64,000 bases of DNA from Nephromyces sp. MM_2019 (lineage: Eukaryota > Apicomplexa > Aconoidasida > Nephromycida): positions 21,556 through 85,555 of the forward strand of contig JADHZB010001458.1 in the NCBI GenBank assembly GCA_015657535.1, given 5' to 3'. Numbering within the stretch: position 1 is the first letter of the stretch; every line of letters starts with the position of its first letter. A program made the position numbers and the translations under genes. Positions 22,643 through 34,300 of this stretch are shown here, in pieces. The notes below the pieces were generated by a model. It made no database searches, was not told the origin of the DNA, and saw only the letters and a list, made by a program, of their open reading frames with translations.

Positions 22643-25600
22643 TCATATTCCGCCCTGACGACCCCTGAAACCTCTTCCTCCCCCTTTTCTTGCCCCCATT
22701 TGGCCACCCTCCCTGAAGAAACCAATGTCTGAGCCTCGCCCTGAAGATAAATCGGATGAGGATGTAGAGGAGGGACTTTTTTGTAGATCATGGGGTACGA
22801 ACTTCATAGCAGTAATGCTGGGAAAAAGCGTGTGTGGGGACGTGTATCCCTTGCAGCAGCTAAATACTAGAATTTGGGGGGTAAGGGGGCACTGTATGGA
22901 GCTCACTAGATGAAGCTTGGAGGTCAAAATTAAGATTTCTATGCAAAAACAGCGGAATCTTCCTCATAAGAAAGAGGAAGAGGCGCCAAAATACCGCTTA
23001 GGGATACTTCTCTAGTTTTTTTTCATGAGATTGGATGTTTTAACACACTGAAAAAAGCATGCAAAAGAAAAGGCATCAGCTTTCCATTGAAATGAGAAGC
23101 CTCCCAAGAGAAACATACAGCAGAGCGCTGAATTACTTACCTCTGCCACGAAGGCTTCCACGGCCACGACCTTCAGTTATTCCCCTTCCACGACCATGAG
23201 AGCCTGCAAGAAAACAAGGGAGTTAAATACACACAAAAACAATGTGCTGCGTGAAGAATATATTAAGCTTTGTAAGCAGGAGAGTTTACTTCAGAGTTAA
23301 ATGCAATGAGAAGATGAGAATCCAATGAAGGTGGAACTTTTAGTGGGAAAAAAATGATGAAGCCTCTGTAGGTTAAAGGAGATGAATATCTAATTATGGA
23401 TTAAGAAAAAGATAGGTTTTTTAATGGTATCTATACAGAGACTGCTAGGCTTTACATTTTGGATGAATCATACATTTACTAAAGATTCTCCTGTTTCATG
23501 GAATCGAACGAAAAACGGGTTTTAGATCGTGTTTTTCCTTGTAAATACTCGGAAAAGGGGAAAAAAATACACACACAAACATACAGATACACAAGACCTC
23601 CTACTTGCCTGGAAGAAATACACGCAAAAAAAGTCCTAGTAGTGAGTAGGCGAGCGACAGAATATCGTGAAATGCGTGCAAGTGTAGAATTTACTGACTA
23701 TATTCAGCGTTAGTAGAAGGAGTTTTCACGAAAAAAGAAGCAGAAACAGGAAAAAGTTCGATGCTTTGTTCCAAAAAAAATCTCCTTAATACGCATACAG
23801 TATATGCAGGAAACAGTGAAAACTACTTAAGGTCGCTTGTGAGGCATTAGCACACAAAAAAACACAACACACACACTTATATAAGCATAAGAAGTACACA
23901 GGTGGGCTCCTAATCATCCTCTTAGTTTAATTGACAAACAAACACACTCACGAACAAAACGTGGAAATAAACGGACAAAAAGAATATCACCTGACACACA
24001 GCTGATAACCTTTAAAGCTTCAAGTTTCAAATTACTACTTTTTTCTGAGCTAAACAATGTGATAAATGTAAAATACTGATATATCTGTAATTTTGGGTGC
24101 ACTTGTGCGAGTAGGTAGTTCTGTGTGCGCAGAGTTTTACGTGTGTGCAATTGCGTGTGTAGTTTTGTGAGTGCATATGCGTGTGTGTATCAAGTTAACA
24201 TGAGTGTGTGTATCAAGCTGTGTATGTCAAGCTGTGCGTGTGTCTTGCTGCATGTGTGTTTGGCGGTATGCGTCAAGCTGCATGTGTGTTTAGCTATGTT
24301 TATATCAAGCTATGCGTGTGGCCTAGCTGCATGTTTGTGTCTGGCTGCTTGTGTGTTTGCAGCTGCGTGGGTCTCAATTTGAGTACATCTTTATGTGTGT
24401 GTATTTGCATAATTGTGCATACTTGTGAGCGTATTTTTTGGTGTGCATTTAGCTGGCACAATGAAGAATGTAAAGATGGTCTTCTAAAAAAAGCATTATA
24501 TACTCACCTTGCATTAGGCCACTGCTGCCTCCATGGCGATCTCGTTTGGGCTCTTCTTTGACCATATCTATCACCTCATCCGGAAACCTTAAGTATTTGA
24601 TGTTGTTCCCCCTGATGTAGCATTCGCTAATCTTCCAGAATCTATCTCCATCCTAGAAAGTGAAAAAATTTGAAAAAGAAAGGCTTAAAACTGGAAGAGC
24701 CAAAACTTTCAAATGATAGTGTGCGTGTGTGTGGGGGGTGTGTGTGGGAATGGCGGGATGTCGGTGTATGCGTCACCCTGTTTGTGTCCGCGAACACTTT
24801 TTAGCATGAGTTTACGCAAAATAAGGAGATGACAGTGAGTTAAATACGTGGGAATGTGAATTATCGAGGCAGGATTCTTGCGGTTTATTAGATGATGCAT
24901 ACAGGGATGTGTGCGCAGGTAAACTTTCTTGAAGAAAAGATAACAAAAATTGGAAAAACCCCAAAAACCACTAAAAACTCCCTAAAACCACCAAAGAAAT
25001 CATCAAAAAACCCACAAAAAACCATTAAAAAATCCCAAAAACTATCGAAAACCCCCAAAACCGCCCAAGAAACCTCCTATTCACACAAAATTTTTTCAAT
25101 ATTCTAAAGACTCATTAAACCCTCGAATATGCATAAGACTTTAGCAAATTCATCACAATTTATACATCTAAAATAACTCCTAAAACAGTAAAAAAAGCGT
25201 AGGCTTTACACACAATCACTTACTCTGGTAGTACAAACAATATCCCTCATATGTAGATTCATGAATCCATCACAGGAAGCCAGAATGCCACTGTAAGTTT
25301 CACCGTTCTTCAGTTCAACCATCTGAAAGCAGATGAAGATGCATCATTTAATTATAGCTATAAAGGCCGTAAAGCAAAGCAATAGCTCATATTCCAAGGA
25401 GTACAATTGCAAAAGCGAATAAAAACATGCGTTTTTGTGCGTGCATATGTTCTCACACCATCTGCCATGTGTGTGCTGGAATTTTCGAGAAAATATGCAA
25501 CAAATCCAGCTGCTAACCCCTTTTTGGGAAGAGCAAGCCAATCACTCTATTGCTACTCTACAAGCTTTTTACTCAAACCATCGTAAATGAATTTTTTTTT

Positions 25601-26446
25601 CACTTTATTTGGAAAGATTTTCATCATTTCATGAAGATATCCTCTTAAGACACACCCCGACAATTGGATAAAGTGGTTTTCTCTGTATAGCGTATCAAAG
25701 TATGTATTTTCACCAGGCATACACCATTTCTCAGCGTTGCTCACTGCAATCTTTGCTGCTAAAATTCAAAGCAGATAAACTTATACAACTAACGTAAAAA
25801 AACTCCCATAAAACCCAGCAAATTCGCGCAAAATCCACAAAAACAATGTGAAGTCACTAAAAAAAGGTTATAAATATCCACAACCATCACAGCAATATTG
25901 AAACATGCGTATGTTATTGGTGTGAGAGAGGTTGCTTCATTACGCTAGTACTAAATCCCAGGGATGCTCACCATTGGCTGACTCTGCGCGGTCTTCAATA
26001 TTGTCAAGGGCAGCTGCACAAATAGAAGAGGAGAATTAAAAATATTTCGAGCTTTCTTGCAAGTTTTGCTGGGATTTTTTGGGTAATAAACACGATAATT
26101 TGATTTTTCATAAATTATGCAACGGCAGAAGTCAGTGATTAGAAAACTGAAGAGCTATACAGAAGCTAATGAAAATTTAAAAAAAGAATATTCTTAATCA
26201 TATCAAATTTCTCAAATCTCCGAAAAATCTATTATTTAATAATATAAAAACTGCAAAAGCCAATCAAAGCCAAGCAGTATTAACCCAGGGAAAATCACGC
26301 AGCAAAGAGATATGCGAGAGCTCCAAAAGATAGGAATGTACGACAAATGAAACTTGAAGAAGTCCAGATAACATATGAAGAACAGAAACCACATGAAACA
26401 AACTAGCAAAAAAACCCCTGCAAACTTAATGGATGCTTACCACCAT
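22643..26446 (-). CDS. LSM4: U6 snRNA-associated Sm-like protein LSm4
   Basis: LSm4 is a subunit of the heteroheptameric rings LSm2-8 (U6 snRNP, nuclear splicing) and LSm1-7 (cytoplasmic mRNA decay). Six exons on the minus strand join in phase to 150 residues: 26446-26441, 26013-25972, 25322-25224, 24652-24508, 23203-23141 and 22740-22643 (TGA). The product starts [16 protein letters not shown]. The Sm1 motif follows ([20 protein letters not shown], then [13 protein letters not shown]), then [20 protein letters not shown] with the Sm2 motif, and [14 protein letters not shown]. The tail is Arg/Gly-rich ([24 protein letters not shown]), as in LSm4 of other eukaryotes, where it is an arginine-methylation and condensate region. 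The first coding exon is only ATGGTG followed by GTAAGC. The MVLPL start makes it plausible, but it rests on six bases. Confidence 0.93.
24180..24370. repeat. Degenerate TG-rich repeat with CAAGCTG / TAGCTGCATG units
   Basis: Within LSM4 intron 4, blocks such as TATCAAGCTGTGTATG, GTCAAGCTGCATGTGTG and TAGCTGCATG recur every 20-35 bases among TG runs. The open frames across it are repeat artefacts, being Cys/Val-rich or Ala/Cys-rich on the plus strand. Confidence 0.6.
24944..25072. repeat. Phased A-tracts (about 10-11 bp period)
   Basis: About eleven runs of 4-6 A alternate with 4-6 base C-rich spacers, for example AAAAACCACTAAAAACTCCC. The repeat length averages close to one helical turn. 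It lies in LSM4 intron 3. The plus-strand Lys/Pro/Thr-rich open frame here follows from the repeat and is not a gene. Confidence 0.75.
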
Positions 26447-29400
26447 CTTAGCAAAGAAGAGACACAGAAAGTCCTTGTCCTTGTTAAGCATAATCTGGGA
26501 CTATTCCCAGAGGCCTTAAACAAATACAGAAAACACTCAGCCACCAACACTCCTTATTTTGTATCCTCTGAAAATACTCATGTTAATCTCTTTGATCATT
26601 TCGCCGTTTTTAGCCGGAAACTCTGCTAGAGACTGGGCAGTGAGGAGGATATCAGTAAGGCAGTTATTCAATGCAGAGAAAAAGTATTCAATATCAAATA
26701 CAAGTTATCGACATTTGGGCGGAAATCTCATTTCATCACTAAGTAATAATATATATGCGAATGCTGGTTTTTTCTTCCTAAAAGGGAGCGGGGCAAAGCT
26801 AAGGAATCGAAAAATGAGCTAAAAAGAAGCAAGAAAATCACATGTACCAAGAATTCGTATAAAAGTTTTCATCTTTCTAAATATATATGACCTCGTGATC
26901 ATGCTCTGCTATTAAAATGGAAAACTTTTTCCTCTATGCCCAGGTAAAACATCAGGTGAAACAAACTAATGCGCAGCAAAAAAAACTCGGAAATCAGATT
27001 GTTAAGCAACTCCAAAAACACTTTGTAGCGCCAGAAAAAAGTTGTAGAGAAAAGAAAAACTTCCTTTATAAATTTTATCTAAAAAATTTGGGGAAAATAT
27101 TCATAAAAAAAAATTTCAAAAGATGATTTTGTCCTCTATTGGTATCTTTCACTGCTTCATACTCTTTCATACTATCTTTCAGTGTGCTACATGCTGTGTA
27201 ATCCTCTCTTTCATTGCTTTAGACGCTTCACTCCTCCCTTTCACTGCTTCATGTAGAATCATCTAAATCTCCGCATATTTGCAGGCGAAAAAAACACCCT
27301 CAAGTGTCTGCTTCCTAGCAGTAACTCTAACTGCTCTTTATCAATAATTTTTTTTCTATTCTCATAGTTAGAGTCTCAAAATCTCATGTTTTGAAAGGAT
27401 AAAGGCTACAAAAAACTAGCGAGTTTTTAGCCTTAACTAAATCCTTGACATTGAAATTGTCTCCCCCCTCGCTCTGCCTCTCATGTTTCATCCATCAAAC
27501 AACTACTCAGCTTTATTGCTTCAATTTTCATTCAGTATTTCGACTTTTCTTCGAAGCATCATCATGACTCATAACTCATCGTTTATCGCTCAAGTCCTCT
27601 TGTTCTTCTATTGTGATTAACGTATGACCTCCCCAAAATATTTGCGCAGATCTTTATTGTGCTCCAGCACCACCATATATTGTAAAGCGGTGAAGGGAGA
27701 ACCCGCTTTATCACTTTCTTATGAACACTTCATGTAGATACTACTTCTCATAAAGCACTTGCTCATTTTACACAAGCATCTCCTCATTACTCCATGATTT
27801 CTTCAGGTGCTGTGAAGCTACCGATAAGTTTCAGTTTTTGTATTTCATTAAAATGACAAGAATCCATTACAAAAGCATTCATCTTCATCTCCAAAATGCA
27901 TACTTTGTGAAGTACTCACAAAAAAGAACTCACTCAGAAGAGGCTACAGCACGACTCCGAACCCTTTTTTTGGAGGTAGGGTGTTTTTTGGGGGGCTTAA
28001 GAACTCTCCTTGTACCTACTACTGCCTCCTCATAACACAAATTCCAATAAGCAAAGAGGCAAAACTACTTCTTCGGAGGTTCCTAGCGAGCGGGAACAAG
28101 GTGGAAGGAAAAGATTGAGCAAAGATGTGAAGACGGTAAATGAGGGCTGTTTATGTACCTTGTGCCAACCAGACTGCAATTTGTAGGGTCGCTGCTGCGA
28201 TGCATTACAGTCGGATGGCCTAGGGTTCTGAGTTGCCTCATCTAGGCTTGTGAGTTGCCATTTTTAAGAGGCGAAAGTCCACGCATCGAAACCAAGTGTG
28301 TAGAGTGAGAATCTACTTCTTGTATGTGCAGGTTTGCTTTGATGTACTTGATTAGAATGTAATAAATATTAAACATTATATCTTGGTATGCGAAGCTTCA
28401 AACGAGTTATTCCCTAGAATATAGCTGATGCTGCGTGACGGAGCTTACCTTTAATCAAAGCATCATGATACATAATAATAGTGAGACCTATGTGATGATT
28501 GTATGTTGAATACTTAAGAAACTGGTGAGATACATATATATGGGGAATATAGGTTGAACACTTAAGACACTAGTGAGACCTATCTGGTGGCTGCATGTCG
28601 AGCACTCGAAGCAGTAGTGAGACACATCTATATGGCGAATGTAGGTTGAACACTTCAAGCACGAGCGAGGTCTATGTAATGGTTCTATGGTGAATGCCTA
28701 GGCTACTAGCGAGATATATCTCCATAATGAATGTTTGCCAAAAATCTCCAATTGAGGGTTATCTCTGTAAGTCTCAATGTCGGAGTCGTATGTATCCAAA
28801 ATATTTGCTTGACAAGCACTTGAAGTTGTATCACCAACCCCGAGGATGGGAATGAGATTTTCGCAGTTTATGGAACTTCGCGAAACCCACTATTTTTGGT
28901 TTACTTTGTAGAATAAAGTTATTTTTTCAGGCTGTTAGACTCTTCAAGAATAAATCTGGCATATCCACGGCTTTAACAATGCGTTGACGTACTCTCTAGG
29001 ATACTTTGGATTGTTTCCTAGTCATCGTATTCAATTCATCTGTACGGGTGGGAAAAGCCTCAAGGTAATGTCATTACGGGTTGTTTTGTAGCATCTGGCA
29101 GCCCATAGTTCGCATCTTATGAAGGCAAACTAATTACCAGCCCATAGCAAGTAGTTTCATCATGGTACATTCCGACTAATGCGTATTTTTTATGATATAG
29201 CCATGGGAACCTTTTTTACTCGTCAATTATCGCATATGAGGGATTTCAAAGCTCTTATCTTTCATGCTTGCATGGTGGCTGGCATGTACGATCAGCAATT
29301 ACTAAATAGTGCTGTAGAGTTCACGGTTGATTCTACAGTATCGGGGTGTGCTTACCATCATTTTTCAATTATTCTATGGCACTAATTAGCACAAGTACCT

Positions 29401-30877
29401 TGCTGGGAACGTTGATATCATGAGACTTTGCCGGATTGAGTGAGAATAAGGAACTGAGTTAAGTTAATATAAACGAAAAAACTTTATAAATAGCCTATTA
29501 TTTTCCACTTTGATTAAAAAAAGAAAATTTTAGCTACATGTCAGCAGCAGGCTGAAGTTTCATTTGCATGCAAACAATCAGTACCTAGAGCGACGTTAAC
29601 TGGGATGTCCATCTGGAGGATTGGAAAAGTAAACAAGGATGGGAATGGACAAGGGCGAACACATCAAAAATCGCATGTAACAGAGAAGAGTAAGAGGAGG
29701 AAAAGCAGCTGGCAGATAAAGGCCATGAAGACCTCAAATATATGCACAGAAAGCAGAAACTGGGAGTATTGAAGGCATTTAATATTAAGCAAAAAGAAAC
29801 TGGAACATGGGAAAAATAAACATTAAAACTTATTGTAAAAATTGGTAACATAGCGAACTCCACCTCCTGGAAGATTCTAGCTCACAACCAAGTCCAGCTG
29901 ACTACCGGTTAAATTATATCTATACACCACAAAAACTTCTTATTCCCGTATCTTTTCAGCATGCGCAATATATGCATTGGCATCCCCAAGTTTTCCATGT
30001 TCCCTCGAGGGATGCTTTTTCGATATTTTATTGCGCAGTGTGCTTCACAACCAGTGTTGATCGCCAATAAGTGATTCTCACACACACGATACAAACAAAC
30101 CCCCGAGAATGGGGCTCTCCATAGTTTCCAAACTACCAAAGAGGTTGAGGCTATTACAGCGTAAGCACGTTGGAAGATATGACTCGTTTGGAAGCTGCGA
30201 TACTTAGCAAAAAATTTTACCGTACGGCGTGGATATAAAACGAATTTTCAAAGACAGGCAAGCTATGAAGTCGCAAGTAGTTTTGACAGTGTTACAAAAA
30301 ATCGTCATCAGAAATAGGCACAGTTGAAAAACGAGCTGCAGCCCACCAAAGAACTAAAAATTGGTGAAGAATCAGAGGCATGCTCTTCGAGTAACAGATT
30401 GTATACATTAACAAAAACTTTGCATCACAGGCTACCAAAAAAATTCAGAATGAGAGTTGTAAAAAAAATTTATAGGGGGGCATTCATTCAGGAAAAAGTT
30501 GAATTCTGAACTAGCACTTTTGACGTAGTGCGTAACGCTCTTCAAAATCTAGTACGCCATTGGAAGATAATTCTACGTTGTTGAGGGGTTCTCAGAAGAG
30601 GGAAAGACACACTTCTCTTCATGAAGACATCAGGAAGCGCGCTGGCACACGAAGAAAATATCGAAACCGAGGTCGGCGCAGCCAGCGAAAGTACATGAAG
30701 AATTTCTGCCGCATCATAGCCTTATAAGATGATTTTGCTCCATATTTTGTACCCTTGTCATGTCATTTCTCATGGAAGAATAATTCGAGCCCTACAAATT
30801 TTAAGCCTGAGTCATATATTGCTTTTCTTCTACTCAATTGACTTCAAGTCAAGCTCCTTAGCACCTTTCAAGCTATG
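26447..30877. other. 4.4-kb stretch without a recognised gene
   Basis: It contains the 5' flank of LSM4 and the 3' flank of the MoaD gene. The only clear structures are a loose CTTTCACTGCTTCAT-like repeat at about 27146-27255 and the alternating 44/48-bp array at 28481-28738. Open frames are all under 100 codons, with no conserved motif seen. Confidence 0.5.
28481..28738. repeat. Alternating 44/48-bp tandem repeat
   Basis: Units begin GTGAGA or GCGAG(A/G) at 28481, 28525, 28573, 28617, 28665 and 28709, so successive lengths are 44, 48, 44, 48 and 44. Odd units carry GTGAGACCTAT and a TGATGATTGTATG-like centre. Even units carry an ACATATATATGG-like centre. Most units share GTTGAACACTTAAG or a variant. 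This is a dimeric higher-order array with a 92-bp period. Confidence 0.8.
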
Positions 30878-31327
30878 CTAGCCCCCTGAAACCGGCGATA
30901 TTAAAGCGATTTCATCACCATATTTCACAAAAACATCTTGTCCACAAAATTCGTGGTTGACAGAGACGACTGTTCTTGAAAGTTTGCCCTTCAAAATGGG
31001 GTACTGCTCACAGACTAACAGCAGTAGATTCCCCACTGTGAAGGATTTTTCGTGGTTTGGGACTACCCCAGCTTTAACTTCATTGTGAGTTCCCCCCCGC
31101 TGGTCCCGAGCGTTATGCACTTCTTTATTAGTGGCTTTCGAGCCTTCATTGTTCCTGCTGTTGTTAGAAAACTTCCCTTCTACGAACGTGCGCTGAAGTT
31201 CTGAGCCCACATACTGTGGGGTTCCAGATGAATATTCCTCACACATCTCATTAGGGATATGCACTAAGATTTTCTCCTTTTTCAGCAAATCCCTTATGCT
31301 GGAAAATACCAAAACCTCCACGTTCAT
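30878..31327 (-). CDS. MOCS2A: Molybdopterin synthase small subunit (MoaD / MOCS2A)
   Basis: This ubiquitin-fold sulfur carrier, thiocarboxylated at its C-terminal glycine, donates sulfur to precursor Z with MoaE to make molybdopterin in the cytosol. A single exon encodes 149 residues, ATG at 31327, TAG at the end. Residues 1-25 (MNVEVLVFSSIRDLLKKEK and what follows) match the first beta strand and helix. Residues 95-149 carry SFTVGNLLLLVCEQYPILKG, then VVSVNHEF and YGDEIALISPVSGG, ending in the essential Gly-Gly. The PVSGG end favours MoaD over Urm1. MoaD is usually 80-90 residues; the excess is a hydrophilic insertion at residues about 26-94, rich in Asn, Glu and Lys, with no intron signature. 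No other cofactor gene is in the window. The family call is firm. Whether it is active depends on the insert, which sits in the loop after the first helical segment. Confidence 0.87.
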   Translation of the reverse strand: MNVEVLVFSSIRDLLKKEKILVHIPNEMCEEYSSGTPQYVGSELQRTFVEGKFSNNSRNNEGSKATNKEVHNARDQRGGTHNEVKAGVVPNHEKSFTVGNLLLLVCEQYPILKGKLSRTVVSVNHEFCGQDVFVKYGDEIALISPVSGG

Positions 31328-34300
31328 CTCGTTCGGTGTAACTAGATAGGAGAGGTGAAATATGCAAAAAGTGAATTGAAGCTACAGAAAAAAATCCAAA
31401 GGGAAACCTGGAAAGTTGGGAACAGTATTCCAAAGAATATCAAATAGGAATGAAGATGAATAAGGTGATGGCCAGGTACACAACAAGAACTAGTGAAGTA
31501 GCTACGATACTACCCACATATGTAGCTGTGACACTGTACTGTGACAGATATGACTTTTGCCAAGCATTCCAGACCTGAAATGTGATAAACAGAGCAATCC
31601 ACGGAACTCATGCCAGTTTAAATCGTCACCCATCCGATAGCCCTTCGGTTACAGTTATTCCGTAGTGATGGAGAACATACACGTATCAGAGTGCCTACGA
31701 CTAATTCAGTAAGATGGCTATGTTGGAAGCATTCAGCTGGACTTACTTCACCTATTTCTACTTCGTAAAGGGGGGGAAACTTTTCCTAGTGTTTCGCGAA
31801 ACTTTTCTTGAAATTTACTGCAGGTATGCATTGGTTGCTCAATGACATCAAATATCTTTTACAATAAGGCTTCAACGAATGTACCGCGACTTGTGCATCC
31901 TCTAGCTACGATGCACGCGAAGTTCCACCCATTTATTCTATTGAAGAAATGCACTCTAGAGGTTTCCAATAAGACAGTGTGGCAATGGCAATTAGGCTTC
32001 CTTTAGTGTGCAGATCTTAGTAAATGCCTGAAGATTATTTTCAACGTTACATAGCAATTTTTAGCTGTACTACCAAGAATGGGCGGAGCAACTTTCAAGT
32101 AAATGAATGTTTTAAAGCCCACTGAGTAAATGCTACTGTCGAGGCAGGAGAAGAAGGCATTGTATATCACATGGCAAAGATTTTCAAGATTTATGAACGG
32201 CATTACGATACACTACAGCCTGGAATACCCTTTCAATACATATGTGGCGAAAAAAATTATAAGAGCTCCCATAGATTTCGATAGGATCATAGAGCCGGCA
32301 TTGTGGTAATCTTCTTTCGAATAAAGGGTTGCACTCGTCATTTGGGAAAAGTACACCCAGTGATATATGCTACACAAGTGCTATCATCGAATAATTTTAT
32401 GTATGGGAAGTAGTAGTATCTCTCATACGTCACATCTTTTTCGAGCTTATCTGCTGAGAAAGACTTGTTGCTTAACCTTAAAAAATTCAATCTGGAAGAC
32501 CAAGCATTTTATATGAATGTACCACCATTTTTATTAACAAGGCATTTTCTAACAAGACATGTATGATGTATAATTCCGGTTTTTACAAATGAAATGGTAA
32601 CTTCTTTACCTCAGAGGCGTAGCGACATTTTTAAATCTTTTATACTGCGCCAAAAATATATTCTTCGGTAGCATCGTAGACAGACCACGCAAAAGCGCTA
32701 GAGCTCTGCCGGAAGCGTAACATTTGAGAAACTAGAATAATGAAGTAAATCTCAATTTTTTTAGGCAATATAAAGATTTCTTGTGGGTTGAAAGCATCTA
32801 TGATGGTGTAACCTTTTCATAGGTTTGAAACATGGGTCGTTAAATGAAGTATTCGTATAGCTTTTAAGCAAGAAATCTTTTAAGGACTAGGTGGCCTATT
32901 TGACTGCCTTTCCTTCTCCGCATCAGCTGCAGATGCCGCAATTTTTTTCTGCCCGTTTGCTTGACTAGTTTTTTGGAGCATATTACAGCCAGAATAACGA
33001 GCACATCAGGTGGGCCCTCAGGATATGCGTGCTCATTGCAAGTGCTACCCAAAAAACGGGGTGCAGGACGATTAGGTAAACAAGATATGATTCTCACGAG
33101 CTTTAATTTACAGGCTTTGTTAATGCGAATAAAATGGTGTTGAGTTGGTGGCAGTTTATATTTTGGCTTATCCATGGAGTGGGACCATTGAATATATAGG
33201 CTCTAAAATGTGGGTGCAAGCGTTCACATCCTTTAAAAAATTTGGAGGTTATTCAAAGTACGAAAGGCCTGCAGAGGGTATCAAACTCTGAAGAGTGAAG
33301 GGTAGCTCATTATAGCGTAGAAAATGCTTATTCAATATATTCTATCAATTTCTAAAGTTTGTATGTAGCACCAAAAGCGGCCAGTTCGTCTCATATTATA
33401 GCACCAATATCAATAATAGCTGCTTAAATGCTTGTGACTTATATGGGGGTTCAGTGTAACTGAGTTGTTGTAGCCATAACTTTTGTATTGCATACTTTAG
33501 CGACTCACGTCGAGCGCCTATAAAGCGGCTTGGATACATTAGTAATTAGAATATCCCGTGTATACGCCATAAAAATTGTAAGGAGCATAATACAGGATAA
33601 TTAGCTCATCTCAAGAGAGAATTTTTCGCATATCTAAATGTTAGGTGAGGCCTTTACTTTGCTGGTTATGCTCACATTATAAAACTTACATATGCTTCTA
33701 CGAGGTAAGCGAATGAGTCACAAATATGGAAGAAAATGCTAGTCGAATTGAGCGAGACTAACAAAAGTAATGGCATAACGAAGAAAAGCATGCCCATGAT
33801 TACGAGGATCAAACACGGCAGACCAAAAAATAAATACGGTATTCACGCTTTAAGATTATATCACGTTTTCAAGTCTTTCTCAAAGTAAAAGAACATGAAA
33901 TATTGTACCTCTGCAATGTAAGTGGTTCTGCATACACTGGCAGGAGTTGGATTTCACCGTGTGCCCGAGTAAATATTTTTTCTGATCTGAGTTCATGGCA
34001 GAAAAAACATATTTAGCATAAAAGTCCAGCCTCCAGGCAACGGCTGGTTTCGTGGTAACATATAAATTTTAAGTCGATCAATTCTCAGAAAATGGTCGGG
34101 CCCAAAAAAATAATTAATAATAGCTTGTCTGCCGTGTCGTAGGCAAGCAGCTACCTCTATTAAAGTGCTCCAAGCGCATGTAAATAGGCAAGTATTGCGA
34201 CGGAATCATGCCGCCCGTACCATAAAAATTTTACAATAAAGGCTTATTTCTGAAAAGCCGGGCATGGATTGGACATGTCAGAACATTGGCATGGGAAATT

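Noticed and set aside
23490..23560. tRNA B-box-like sequence on the minus strand (GTTCGATTCC)
   Set aside because: The flanking T-stem bases do not pair and no A-box or cloverleaf can be drawn.
24125..24561. Cys/Val-rich plus-strand frames
   Set aside because: Translation of TG repeats inside LSM4 intron 4, opposite the gene.
28190..28350. Possible structured RNA (a GAAAGTCC segment recalled RNase P conserved region I)
   Set aside because: Only one short motif fits; no partner region or convincing pairing was found.
32864..33175. 103-codon minus-strand frame with a basic C-terminal half
   Set aside because: No family motif or splice context, and the opposite strand is open over the same stretch, so coding cannot be argued.
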